The notes beneath the pieces are model-generated. The model saw nothing but the letters and a program-made list of their open reading frames with translations, was not told the origin of the DNA and did not search any database. From Lactobacillus acidophilus (GTDB lineage: Bacteria; Bacillota; Bacilli; Lactobacillales; Lactobacillaceae), in the NCBI RefSeq assembly GCF_034298135.1, contig NZ_CP139575.1:1054001-1118000 (forward strand): 64,000 nucleotides of DNA, read 5' to 3'. Of this stretch, positions 40,713-52,093 are shown in pieces. The first letter of the stretch is position 1. Each line of letters begins with the position of its first letter. The translations under genes were made by a program, and so were the position numbers.

Positions 40713-40735
40713 AAAGCCCGAGTAAACTCGAGCTT
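40713..40735 (-). terminator. rpsN terminator
   Basis: Stem AGCTCGAGT with ACTCGGGCT read leftward, then TTTTTT. It lies 47 nt after the rpsN stop. Confidence 0.72.
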
Positions 40736-40781
40736 CACTTTATTTGGATGTTTATTTTACTTAATTAATGAAGTATATATT

Positions 40782-40967
40782 TTACCAACTAGCTTTTTTA
40801 ACACCTGGAAGTTGACCCTGATGTGCTAAGTCTCTCATGCATTCTCTGCAAAGACCGAACTTGCGATAAACTGAATGCGGTCTACCACAACGCTCACAAC
40901 GTGTATATTCTCTAGTTGAGTATTTTGCTTCTTTATGATTACGAATAACTTGTGATGTTTTTGCCAT
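40782..40967 (-). CDS. rpsN: 30S ribosomal protein S14, zinc type
   Basis: A 61-residue S14 of the zinc-binding (C+) form: [20 protein letters not shown] supplies the four cysteines, and the end [11 protein letters not shown] is standard. It stands alone rather than in the spc ribosomal operon. The window cannot show whether another S14 gene exists. It is preceded by AGAGG that overlaps the stop of a 33-codon ORF with which it shares a promoter. Confidence 0.94.
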   Translation of the reverse strand: MAKTSQVIRNHKEAKYSTREYTRCERCGRPHSVYRKFGLCRECMRDLAHQGQLPGVKKASW

Positions 40968-40976
40968 ATATAACCT

Positions 40977-41078
40977 CTATCTGTGTCTTCTAACTCTTTC
41001 TACGGCAGGCATTTTCTCTCTAGTTAAAAATGATAAACCTGCCACAATAATAGCAATAGCGATAATTTGTCCTGTCAT
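40977..41078 (-). CDS. 33-residue membrane peptide upstream of rpsN
   Basis: The ATG at 41076-41078 follows AAGGGGGAG. The product is MTGQIIAIAIIVAGLSFLTR EKMPAVERVRRHR: one hydrophobic helix (residues 4-19) and a basic tail. The stop lies 9 nt before the rpsN ATG. A good promoter lies 50 nt upstream. The shape (short helix plus charged tail) is like small membrane regulators or Fst/TxpA-type toxin peptides, but no family is recognised and no antisense RNA is evident. Its placement suggests co-translation with rpsN. Confidence 0.6.
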   Translation of the reverse strand: MTGQIIAIAIIVAGLSFLTREKMPAVERVRRHR

Positions 41079-41128
41079 ACTAACTCCCCCTTTACTTTCT
41101 TTTTACAAGCTTACTTTTCGTTAGTACC

Positions 41129-41157
41129 ATTATATCAACTTACATAAAATAAGTAAA
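41129..41157 (-). promoter_or_regulatory. promoter of the small ORF and rpsN
   Basis: TTTACT (41152-41157), a 17-nt spacer and consensus TATAAT (41129-41134) on the minus strand. Confidence 0.75.
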
Positions 41158-41181
41158 GAGCTTTTTGTAAATAGAAAGCGT

Positions 41182-41210
41182 TTTACACTAGCCAGGGTTA
41201 TTTCTAATAG
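41182..41210 (+). promoter_or_regulatory. possible promoter of the APC permease, with weak cre-like overlap
   Basis: TTTACA (41182-41187), 17 nt, TAATAG (41205-41210). The overlapping AGAAAGCGTTTTAC (41173-41186) resembles a CcpA cre site with three mismatches, so carbon control is possible but weakly supported. Confidence 0.45.
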
Positions 41211-41248
41211 GTAGAATCTATATTGGTATTTCTATATAGGAGTTATTG

Positions 41249-41311
41249 ATGCGAGAAGAATTTAAAAATAAATCGCCAGCATTCTCATTTATTTGTGGGA
41301 GAAGTGTTTAG
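41249..41311 (+). CDS. possible 20-codon leader ORF
   Basis: ATG with a good AGGAG site encodes MREEFKNKSPAFSFICGRSV and stops 30 nt before the permease start. It could be a leader peptide affecting the downstream gene, or chance. There is no similarity to known leaders. Confidence 0.3.
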   Translation: MREEFKNKSPAFSFICGRSV

Positions 41312-41341
41312 ACTATAGAAATAGAGAAGGATGAGAATTAC

Positions 41342-42967
41342 TTGGACGATTTAACTTCAACTAGCAAAATGAAGACCATCAGCTGGCCTGTTTTGACTTT
41401 GATGGCACTTTGTACTGTTATCGGATTAGACGATATCATGTACAATTTTCAAAACCAAGGGATGCCGGTTATCACCTCTTGGATTATTATGTGTTTACTT
41501 TATGTAACCCCTTATTCACTAATGGTTGGACAATTAGGATCAACTTTTAGTAATGAAGGTGGTGGACTTTCATCATGGGTACGTGGTACTGATGGTGAAT
41601 TTCTTGGTTACTTTACGGCCTGGACATACTGGGCCGCTTCAATTCCTTACGCAGTTGACTCAGCAAACGAAATTATCGTTGACCTTGGCTGGGCATTAAC
41701 TGGGTCTAAAGGATTTCAAGATAAAATTCCAACAACAATGTTTGCGGCATTAACATTTGTTGTTTTCATTGTTTTTATTATTGTTGAACACCACTTTGCT
41801 AATTCAATGGAATTCCTTTCCAGTATTGGTGGTGGATTAATGGTTATTATGACTGTTTTATTTGTTCTTTTAGCCTTTGTTGGTTTAGCAAAATCAGGCG
41901 GTCATATGGCTACTCAACCATTTACTTGGCACACAATCGTTCCCAAATTTGACTTACACTATTGGTCAACTGTCGGGATGCTTATCTATGCCATGAATGG
42001 TTGCGAATTAGTTGCACCTTATGTAACTAAGATGAAGAAACCTAAGTCAGACTTCCCTAAGGCAATGATTGCTTTAGCTATTATGACTGCATTTTTAACC
42101 ATTCTTGGATCATTTGCCCTTGGTATTTACTTCGACGCATATCATATTCCAAATGACTTAAAGATGAATGGTGCTTACTATGTCTTCCAAATGGTTGGTG
42201 AACAATTTGGTATGGGTAAGTTCTTGCTTTATCTTTGGGCTTGGACATCATTGCTATTCAACTGTGCCTTAGTTGCCGTATTATTGGATGCCATGACTAG
42301 AATGCTTATTTCCGACACTGGTGATAAGTACATGCCTAAATTCTTACGTAAAAAAGATAAGAACGGCTTACCAATTAACGGTTACATTTTAACAGTTGCC
42401 CTTTCATCATTTATTATGATTTTAGGTATTTTCCTACCTGATATGAATGATATCTTTAACTGGTTACTTAATTTAAATTCAATCGTTTCACCAGGTGTTA
42501 CCTGTTGGATCTTCTACTCATTTATGAGAATAAGAAAGAACTCAGCTAAATATCCGTCAAAATACGTTTATATTAAAAATGATAAACTTGCTTGGCTAGT
42601 CGGTCTTGCTTTATTAATAGTTACTGCAGTTGCCACAATATTAGGCTTTGCACCACAAGACGTTAAGCACGGTAGCGGTCTTTGGTGGTACGAATTAATT
42701 ATCAATATCGTTGCTGTAATCGTATTAATTGGTTTAGGTGCTATTTTGCCAGGTATTAGACGTCGTGAAGAAGAATACGGTATTGCCTTTGATAAATCTC
42801 AATGGATTTGGATGGGAATTTTAATTATTGGTTCTATTATCCTTGATGTATGGCTTGGCAGCACTAGCCTTTCTATGAAGATCGCAATGATTATCATTGA
42901 AGCTATTATCGCTTTGATTGCTACTTGGCTTGTTGGACGCAGAAAGCCACAAGGCGCAACTAAGTAA
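41342..42967 (+). CDS. APC-superfamily amino acid permease
   Basis: A 541-residue integral membrane protein with 12-14 hydrophobic helices, typical of amino acid transporters or antiporters (N-terminal TLMALCTVIGLDDIMYN; GGGLSSWVRGTDGEFLGYFT; YAMNGCELVAPYVTKMKKPK). The Cys-Glu-Leu segment in TM6 is where APC proteins bind substrate. Substrate not identifiable. The start is TTG: the upstream ATG (41331) is out of frame and meets an early stop, and AAGGATG gives proper spacing to TTG. Confidence 0.86.
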   Translation: MDDLTSTSKMKTISWPVLTLMALCTVIGLDDIMYNFQNQGMPVITSWIIMCLLYVTPYSLMVGQLGSTFSNEGGGLSSWVRGTDGEFLGYFTAWTYWAASIPYAVDSANEIIVDLGWALTGSKGFQDKIPTTMFAALTFVVFIVFIIVEHHFANSMEFLSSIGGGLMVIMTVLFVLLAFVGLAKSGGHMATQPFTWHTIVPKFDLHYWSTVGMLIYAMNGCELVAPYVTKMKKPKSDFPKAMIALAIMTAFLTILGSFALGIYFDAYHIPNDLKMNGAYYVFQMVGEQFGMGKFLLYLWAWTSLLFNCALVAVLLDAMTRMLISDTGDKYMPKFLRKKDKNGLPINGYILTVALSSFIMILGIFLPDMNDIFNWLLNLNSIVSPGVTCWIFYSFMRIRKNSAKYPSKYVYIKNDKLAWLVGLALLIVTAVATILGFAPQDVKHGSGLWWYELIINIVAVIVLIGLGAILPGIRRREEEYGIAFDKSQWIWMGILIIGSIILDVWLGSTSLSMKIAMIIIEAIIALIATWLVGRRKPQGATK

Positions 42968-42985
42968 AAAAATACTATAACCAAA

Positions 42986-43022
42986 CAAAAAATCACTAGA
43001 TCAAATGATCTGGTGATTTTTT
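42986..43022. terminator. convergent terminator
   Basis: Stem AAAAAATCACTAGATCA with TGATCTGGTGATTTTTTT serves the permease on the right strand and the hydrolase on the left. Confidence 0.85.
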
Positions 43023-43969
43023 TATACATATTTATTCAAAAACTTGGATACACGAGCTTTATACTCACGGGGATATGTTTCAAACGAACGAGCATGTGCT
43101 GCCTTTTCGGCAATCCATAATTCCTTGGGACCATTAGTAGCTTTATAATTTTGATATACCATTTTAGTTGGTACAAAGTTATCTTTGCTTCCATGAATAA
43201 ACATCATTGGTAATTTATTTTTCTTGAGCTGATTGACAGCTGATGCATCCCCTAAATAAAAACCAAGATTTGCCTTACTTACGCCACTTAATATTGCAAC
43301 GGCACTTGAAGCAACTAGCTTAGGCATTTTATATATATCTTTTGCTTCATACAAAAATTCAGATTTGACATCAGTATAACCACAGTCTTCAATGTAAGCT
43401 TTAACCTGCTTCGGCATCTTAAGTCCGCTTGTCATCATAGTAGTTGCACCCCCCATGCTAACGCCAAAGATTACAATCTTTTGTTTTTTGCCTTTTTCAG
43501 CAATATCCTTTTTAACCCATTTTTGAACATCGTATTTTTCAGGCCAACCATATCCGATGTACTTTCCTTGACTTTTACCATGAGCTCGGGCATCCGGAAT
43601 CAAAACATTATATCCTAATTGATGAAACATAGCTGCGTAAGGAGCCATTGTATCTTTATTATTCATAAAGCCATGAAGGAGGACTGCAGTTTTATGCGAA
43701 TTTTTCTTTGGAATATAATTTGCGTCAAGACAATAATTTGATGAAGCAGATTTTATATACCATTGTTCTTTCTTAGCATCTGCATACCATTTTTTATTTT
43801 GCGCGAATGGGTCTTTCTTTTTCTTACTTGAATATTTATTTAGCACACTTTTTTGTCCCGGTACAAAAGCCACATTGAAAAAGTATGCTTCTCCTACTCC
43901 AATTAAAACGATCAAGACAGCAATCGCAATTCCTACTATCCACCAAACTTTTTTGCGTTTTCTATTCAA
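43022..43969 (-). CDS. membrane-anchored alpha/beta hydrolase
   Basis: A 315-residue protein with a basic start and one N-terminal TM helix (about 6-28), then an alpha/beta hydrolase domain. The oxyanion motif is LLHGFMNNKDT, the nucleophile elbow FGVSMGGATT, the acid Asp in HGSKDNFVPT and the His in AAHARSFETY. Probably an extracytoplasmic esterase or peptidase; substrate unknown. The start is TTG 43967-43969 with AGGAG 8 nt upstream; the longer frame to 43996 starts before the site. Confidence 0.85.
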   Translation of the reverse strand: MNRKRKKVWWIVGIAIAVLIVLIGVGEAYFFNVAFVPGQKSVLNKYSSKKKKDPFAQNKKWYADAKKEQWYIKSASSNYCLDANYIPKKNSHKTAVLLHGFMNNKDTMAPYAAMFHQLGYNVLIPDARAHGKSQGKYIGYGWPEKYDVQKWVKKDIAEKGKKQKIVIFGVSMGGATTMMTSGLKMPKQVKAYIEDCGYTDVKSEFLYEAKDIYKMPKLVASSAVAILSGVSKANLGFYLGDASAVNQLKKNKLPMMFIHGSKDNFVPTKMVYQNYKATNGPKELWIAEKAAHARSFETYPREYKARVSKFLNKYV

Positions 43970-44063
43970 AATGTCAACTCCTATATAAAATAACACAAAG
44001 TTAATTATACGCTTTTAAAATTCGTATGGTATATTGACATTTTTTAGTAATTATTGCCTATAC

Positions 44064-44093
44064 AAAAAGTGATGACTTTCGTCATCACTTTTT
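44064..44093 (-). terminator. bgl operon terminator
   Basis: Stem AAAAAGTGATGAC with GTCATCACTTTTT, just after the bglA stop, T run on the leftward strand. Confidence 0.88.
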
Positions 44094-44097
44094 ATCA

Positions 44098-45594
<1,497 letters not shown>

Positions 45595-45626
45595 TTATCT
45601 ATTTATCACTTAATACTTATATTATC

Positions 45627-45640
45627 TGAAAGCGATTACT
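45627..45640 (-). promoter_or_regulatory. cre-like site between bglP and bglA
   Basis: TGAAAGCGATTACT matches the CcpA consensus TGWAANCGNTNWCA at 13 of 14 positions, implying a catabolite-controlled internal promoter or a roadblock. Confidence 0.55.
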
Positions 45641-45654
45641 TTTGCAAAAACTTA

Positions 45655-47725
<2,071 letters not shown>

Positions 47726-47729
<4 letters not shown>

Positions 47730-47756
47730 CATGCCTAATTCTCTTAGTAACATACC
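47726..47756 (-). promoter_or_regulatory. ribonucleic antiterminator (RAT) before bglP
   Basis: Read leftward: GGTATGTTACTAAGAG followed by AATTAGGCATGAACC, the RAT pattern (GG.T.GTTACT ... AGGCA..ACC) bound by LicT/BglG proteins. Confidence 0.8.
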
Positions 47757-47770
47757 TAAGTTAATAGATA

Positions 47771-48613
47771 TTATTTTTCTTGTCTTGATGTTACTCTAAA
47801 GATATGCAACACCAAATAAAATTTATCGTCTGAATCTAATGTCCAGTTCATCTTTGAATGTAAGTAAGTAGCGATTCGTTCTGCTGTGTCATAAGCTTTA
47901 TTGTATTTGATCTTCATAAATGATAATAATGAAGGATCTAGCTTTTGATTTTCCTTTATTTCTTTACGAAGCAGCCTTACTAATAAAATACGCAAATGAG
48001 TAATAAAACGACTATAGTTAAAAGAAGTAGTATCTAGAGTTATTTTATATTGAAATTGAATAATACTAATAATTCCACTGATCAAATTAGTAATTTGAAT
48101 AGTTTCTTGAACTTGCGCATCATCGGAAGCTGCATTTACCAAGTGATAAGTCATAAAAGTTGTTTCACTTTTTGGTAATATTACCTGTAACTCTCGATTG
48201 ATTAACGCGACAACTTTTTCCGCAATTGCATATTCTTTAGGGAATAAATTTTTAACTTCCCAATCATTATTTGCAGGATCAATATCAATATGATCGTTAA
48301 TTCTAGTAACGGCAAAATCAATGTGATCAGCCAATGCCAAAAATTGATAATCAGTAAAATGTGTTTGTAGAAGCGGTTCTACCATTTTAACAATCTGATT
48401 AGTTACATCAATTGTTTGTGATTTAAACTCTTTAACCTGAGCTACTTCATCTGATTGATCGCTTGTTACAAAACAACGTTCAATTTTATTTTCATCAACA
48501 TCTTGACCTTCTTTAAGACCAAAACCAATTCCTTTACCTAGAACAACTTCTTCTTGCCCTTCATCATTCCTTACCAATGCCGCACTATTATTAAAAGCTT
48601 TAAGAAATTTCAT
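47771..48613 (-). CDS. licT: BglG/LicT family transcription antiterminator
   Basis: RNA-binding antiterminator controlled by PTS phosphorylation. The N-terminal CAT RNA-binding domain (MKFLKAFNNSAALVRNDEGQ) is followed by PRD1 (LADHIDFAVTRI, FMTYHLVNA) and PRD2 (FITHLRILLVRL, LVLHIFRVTS) with the conserved His residues. 280 residues from ATG 48611-48613, preceded by AAGGTGA. It acts on the RAT sites before itself and before bglP. Confidence 0.94.
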   Translation of the reverse strand: MKFLKAFNNSAALVRNDEGQEEVVLGKGIGFGLKEGQDVDENKIERCFVTSDQSDEVAQVKEFKSQTIDVTNQIVKMVEPLLQTHFTDYQFLALADHIDFAVTRINDHIDIDPANNDWEVKNLFPKEYAIAEKVVALINRELQVILPKSETTFMTYHLVNAASDDAQVQETIQITNLISGIISIIQFQYKITLDTTSFNYSRFITHLRILLVRLLRKEIKENQKLDPSLLSFMKIKYNKAYDTAERIATYLHSKMNWTLDSDDKFYLVLHIFRVTSRQEK

Positions 48614-48645
48614 CACGAATCACCTTATTTAATCATCTGAGCTAT

Positions 48646-48709
48646 CAAAAAAGCTACTACGAATAAAATTATATACTAAAAGGTATACTATTTTATTTCT
48701 ATAGTAGCT
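48646..48709 (-). terminator. terminator in the licT leader
   Basis: AGCTACTA (48702-48709) pairs with GTAGTAGCT (48652-48660), then TTTTTT, with an internal AT-rich loop. It follows the upstream RAT. Confidence 0.7.
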
Positions 48710-48735
48710 AAGACCTGATCGAATCAGTAATCCGC
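48710..48735 (-). promoter_or_regulatory. RAT-like antiterminator before licT
   Basis: Read leftward: GCGGATTACTGATTCG followed by ATCAGGTCTT resembles the RAT consensus (GGATTACT ... CAGG). This suggests that licT controls its own expression. Confidence 0.65.
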
Positions 48736-48750
48736 TCACTTACAATTATT

Positions 48751-48779
48751 ATAATAGCTATTTTTGAAAGCGGTGTCAA
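48751..48779 (-). promoter_or_regulatory. licT-bglP promoter
   Basis: Consensus TTGACA (48774-48779), 17-nt spacer, TATTAT (48751-48756). The cre site overlaps the -35. Confidence 0.8.
48765..48778 (-). promoter_or_regulatory. CcpA cre site at the licT promoter
   Basis: TGACACCGCTTTCA matches TGWAANCGNTNWCA at 13 of 14 positions and covers the -35, which fits glucose repression. Confidence 0.7.
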
Positions 48780-48842
48780 CAATTGTTTTATAAAAAATGA
48801 AAATGTTTTAAAATAGAGAAAAAGAAAGATAAGGAGAAGACA

Positions 48843-49979
48843 ATGAAATTTGTTTTAGCACCTGATTCATTCAAAGAAAGTATGACAGCAAAAGAAGTTT
48901 GCCAAGCAATGAAAAATGGTATACAGAAAGTAATCCTTAATGCACAAATTTTTTCTATTCCAATGGCAGACGGAGGTGAAGGTACTACTGATTCACTAAT
49001 CGATACAACTAATGGCAAAAAGTATTCAGTTGAAGTCACTGGTCCATTGAATAATAAAGTTACAGCACATTATGGTATTTTAGGCGATAATCAAACAGCG
49101 ATTATCGAAATGGCTGAAGCAAGTGGTCTTTCATATGTACCTAAAGAAAAAAGGACCTCTGAAACCATCAAAAAAACTACTACTTTTGGGACTGGAGAAT
49201 TAATCAATGCCGCTTTAAAGCATAATGTTAAAAGAATTATTATTGGACTCGGCGGCAGCAGTACCAATGATGGTGGTAGCGGCATGGCACAAGCTATTGG
49301 GGTCAAATTCTTTGACCAAAATAACCATGAAATAAATCAAAAATTAAGTGGTGGGATGTTAAATCGAATCAGTAGAATTGATTTAACCAATATTAATCCT
49401 CAAATTAAAAATACAGAATTTCTAATTGCTAGTGACGTTACTAATCCTCTCACAGGTACTAATGGTGCTTCATATGTCTTTGGTCCTCAAAAAGGTGCAG
49501 ATCAGTCAGCTGTTAAAGAATTAGATGAAAACTTATCCCATTATGGCAAAATTATTGGTAAAAACATAGCCCAAATACCCGGAAGTGGCGCAGCGGGTGG
49601 TTTAGGTGCTGGCCTTTTAGCTTTCACCAATGCCACAATTCATTCTGGAGTTAACTTAATTGCTCAAGAAACGCATCTCGAAGAAAAAATTAAAGATGCC
49701 GATTACGTTTTTACAGGCGAAGGCGGTACTGATTTTCAAACTAAATTTGGTAAAACACCATATGGTGTAGCTCAAATAGCTAAAAAATATAATGTTCCCG
49801 TCATCTCACTTGCTGGCTATTTAGGTCAAGGAATCGATCAATTGTATAAAGAAGGATTTACTGCTATTTTCGGTATTTTGGACAAAGCCGAAAATATCAA
49901 TCAGGCTTTAAAAGATGGACCTAAAAATGTAGAACGTACTACTGAAAATATTGTTCGCTTAATTAATGCAAAAAAATAA
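48843..49979 (+). CDS. glycerate kinase
   Basis: GarK-type kinase making phosphoglycerate from glycerate and ATP, feeding lower glycolysis. The 378-residue protein begins MKFVLAPDSFKESMTAKEVC and shows MADGGEGTTDSL, the active-site region GLGGSSTNDGGSGMAQAIG and ITFTGEGG-like VFTGEGGTDFQT, all typical. It is divergent from licT; the promoter lies in the same intergenic stretch. It has an AAGGAGA site. Confidence 0.93.
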   Translation: MKFVLAPDSFKESMTAKEVCQAMKNGIQKVILNAQIFSIPMADGGEGTTDSLIDTTNGKKYSVEVTGPLNNKVTAHYGILGDNQTAIIEMAEASGLSYVPKEKRTSETIKKTTTFGTGELINAALKHNVKRIIIGLGGSSTNDGGSGMAQAIGVKFFDQNNHEINQKLSGGMLNRISRIDLTNINPQIKNTEFLIASDVTNPLTGTNGASYVFGPQKGADQSAVKELDENLSHYGKIIGKNIAQIPGSGAAGGLGAGLLAFTNATIHSGVNLIAQETHLEEKIKDADYVFTGEGGTDFQTKFGKTPYGVAQIAKKYNVPVISLAGYLGQGIDQLYKEGFTAIFGILDKAENINQALKDGPKNVERTTENIVRLINAKK

Positions 49980-49999
49980 GGATGGAAAATTTTCCATCC
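49980..49999. terminator. convergent terminator
   Basis: Perfect stem GGATGGAAAA/TTTTCCATCC between the glycerate kinase and the phosphatase, with T-rich flanks on both strands. Confidence 0.75.
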
Positions 50000-50002
50000 C
50001 TT

Positions 50003-50461
50003 TTAGTTTTCTGCTAATTTTTCAGCCAAGGCTTGGCAACCACGGTAAATATCCTTATATGCAGTATCAAAATCATTTGTATACCATGGATCATCAACGT
50101 CTTTAAAAGAACCCGCAAATTCTAATATCTTACGTTCTTTTCTCTCAGGATCACCGCCAGTAATTCGATTCATATCAGCAAAATTTTCTTCATCCATACA
50201 AATCAAATATTCGTATTTATCATAATCTTCTGCAGTCATTTGACTTGCACGATGCCCTCGGTCATATGGTATTTTATTTTCTTCTAAAATTCTCCGAGAT
50301 CTAGGATCAATCCCACTTCCTAATGCATCCCTTGTTGTAGCTTTAGATTCTGCTACATATTGATCTTCTAATCCTTTTTCTTTAATTAAATACTGCATAA
50401 TTGCTTCAGCCATTGGTGATCTACAAATATTACCATGACAAACAAAAAGTAACTTTTTCAT
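50003..50461 (-). CDS. low-molecular-weight protein-tyrosine-phosphatase
   Basis: Cytoplasmic phosphatase, 152 residues. The P-loop CHGNICRSPMAEA (C-x5-R-S) is at the N terminus and the general-acid Asp is in DPWYTNDF. No kinase partner or exopolysaccharide cluster is adjacent. It is 3 nt downstream of a membrane-protein gene and likely in one operon with it. Confidence 0.93.
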   Translation of the reverse strand: MKKLLFVCHGNICRSPMAEAIMQYLIKEKGLEDQYVAESKATTRDALGSGIDPRSRRILEENKIPYDRGHRASQMTAEDYDKYEYLICMDEENFADMNRITGGDPERKERKILEFAGSFKDVDDPWYTNDFDTAYKDIYRGCQALAEKLAEN

Positions 50462-50464
50462 TGC

Positions 50465-51181
50465 TTAATTTTTCACGTCCTTCATTAACCTTAACAACAT
50501 CGGCCAAATAATCGCAGTAATTATACCGATCCCTAAACCAATCCATATTCCTTGCGACAAAGTAACTATAATTCCGCTGTAAACATTATCTTGTAAAGTC
50601 GTCATTACTTCATTGGCTGCAATCCATAAGGCCATAAATGAACCCATAGTTGCTATAAATAGCGGAATTGCTGCTGAGGCTCGTCCAAACAAAATTAAAA
50701 TTGCTGCAAGTAAAAACAAAAGAGCAACTATAAAAATAGAATATTCATAGATTGTGATTGCATGATATACTTCATCAGATCTTTCTTTTAAATTATGATT
50801 AATCTGTTTTACCATATATTCATTTATAATCTCTTCTAACTTGGTTTTACTAGTTAATTTTAAATCTTTAGTAGTTATCTTGCCTTTTTCATTATATTTT
50901 TCGCATAACTTATATAAATCAGCATACGACATTTCAATTTTATATTTTTTAGGTAACTGGTTTAACAGCGTCTGCTCTAACCCAGAAGCCTCAAGGAATT
51001 GGACTCCTGTTTTAAGGTTAGGATTATCAGTGTCTTGAACAACTCGTTCAATAACCTCTTTCCCCATTGCCCTAGTATCATTAATTTTCAAGCTAATCGT
51101 ACTAGTTAAAAGGAAAAAGAATGAAATTGCCGTACAAATTACCAGAACTACTCTTAAAATTATTTTTTTAATGTTATTCAT
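50465..51181 (-). CDS. hypothetical membrane protein
   Basis: A 238-residue protein with an N-terminal TM helix (8-28), an extracellular region of about 110 residues with many Lys/Leu, and three closely spaced C-terminal TM helices (from about 145). The family is not recognised. It is followed 3 nt later by the phosphatase gene, so they are probably co-transcribed; a sensor or envelope role cannot be shown. Confidence 0.75.
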   Translation of the reverse strand: MNNIKKIILRVVLVICTAISFFFLLTSTISLKINDTRAMGKEVIERVVQDTDNPNLKTGVQFLEASGLEQTLLNQLPKKYKIEMSYADLYKLCEKYNEKGKITTKDLKLTSKTKLEEIINEYMVKQINHNLKERSDEVYHAITIYEYSIFIVALLFLLAAILILFGRASAAIPLFIATMGSFMALWIAANEVMTTLQDNVYSGIIVTLSQGIWIGLGIGIITAIIWPMLLRLMKDVKN

Positions 51182-51274
51182 CTAAAAAAACTCTTTCTAA
51201 ATTATCTACTTTTTTCAGACTGCAAACAATTTGTAAAAACATGACTTTTCTTTTTTGTCATTAAATATCACTTC

Positions 51275-52084
51275 TTAAAAAACAAATTTATTAATTGCAT
51301 ATGCAATTCCAGCTTCATCATTAGTCTTGGTCACAAAATCAGCTTTTTCTTTAATTGCTTCAATAGCATTACCCATCGCAATTTTTTTAAAATCAAAATT
51401 TTCGAACATAGACATATCGTTACCCTGATCGCCAAAAATCATTACTTCATCGTCTTTAATTCCGAGTTTCTGTGCTAACTCATGGATACCATTACTTTTA
51501 GATGCTGCTTTTTTATTAATTTCCCAAATTTGTGGATCACTTCTAGCCACATTGTATTCTTCAGTAAAACCAACTGGAAAGTATTCTGGCAGCTTATCCA
51601 TTGCAGCAACTGAACCCGTAAATTCTGCCTTAATGAATCTAAAGTCTTCAGGAATTTCATTAAAATCTTTGATTACAAAAGTTGCTCCACTTACAAAAGA
51701 CATTTTTGCCATTTTAAGTGAAATCTTTCGATCTAGCGTCCAATACTCATACTCTTTCATAAAATGCAAATTAACGCCAGAATTACGTTTTTGAATTTCT
51801 AGCATTTTTTCAAATTCTGCGAAATTAAATTGATGACTTATTAAAACTCTACCAGAAATTGATTGAACTAAGCCCCCATTGTACAAAACGGCATAATTAT
51901 TGTCACCTGTTATGCCTAGCTCATTCATATATGGAATTACTCCAGGAAGTGGTCGTCCTGAGGCAGGAACAACTTTAATACCTAAGCTATCTGCTTTTTT
52001 TAATGCTTTTCTAGTTTCTTCACCAATCTGATTGTTAGATTGAAGAAGTGTACCATCCATATCAACTGCAATTAATTTAATTAT
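51275..52084 (-). CDS. Cof-type HAD-IIB hydrolase, normal start codon missing
   Basis: A sugar-phosphatase-like HAD enzyme. The first ATG (52060) would begin MDGTLLQ and lose the first strand and the nucleophile Asp of DMDGT. In frame upstream the sequence reads ATA ATT AAA TTA ATT GCA GTT GAT, that is IIKLIAVDMDGTLL, with GTAGGAAT placed properly for the ATA (52082-52084). So an ATG to ATA change is likely, with initiation at ATA or ATT at best weak. Later motifs are intact: PASGRPLPGV, SNGIHELA and FGDQGNDMSMFEN. A tandem paralogue lies directly upstream. Confidence 0.8.
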   Translation of the reverse strand: MIKLIAVDMDGTLLQSNNQIGEETRKALKKADSLGIKVVPASGRPLPGVIPYMNELGITGDNNYAVLYNGGLVQSISGRVLISHQFNFAEFEKMLEIQKRNSGVNLHFMKEYEYWTLDRKISLKMAKMSFVSGATFVIKDFNEIPEDFRFIKAEFTGSVAAMDKLPEYFPVGFTEEYNVARSDPQIWEINKKAASKSNGIHELAQKLGIKDDEVMIFGDQGNDMSMFENFDFKKIAMGNAIEAIKEKADFVTKTNDEAGIAYAINKFVF

Positions 52085-52093
52085 TTTATATTC

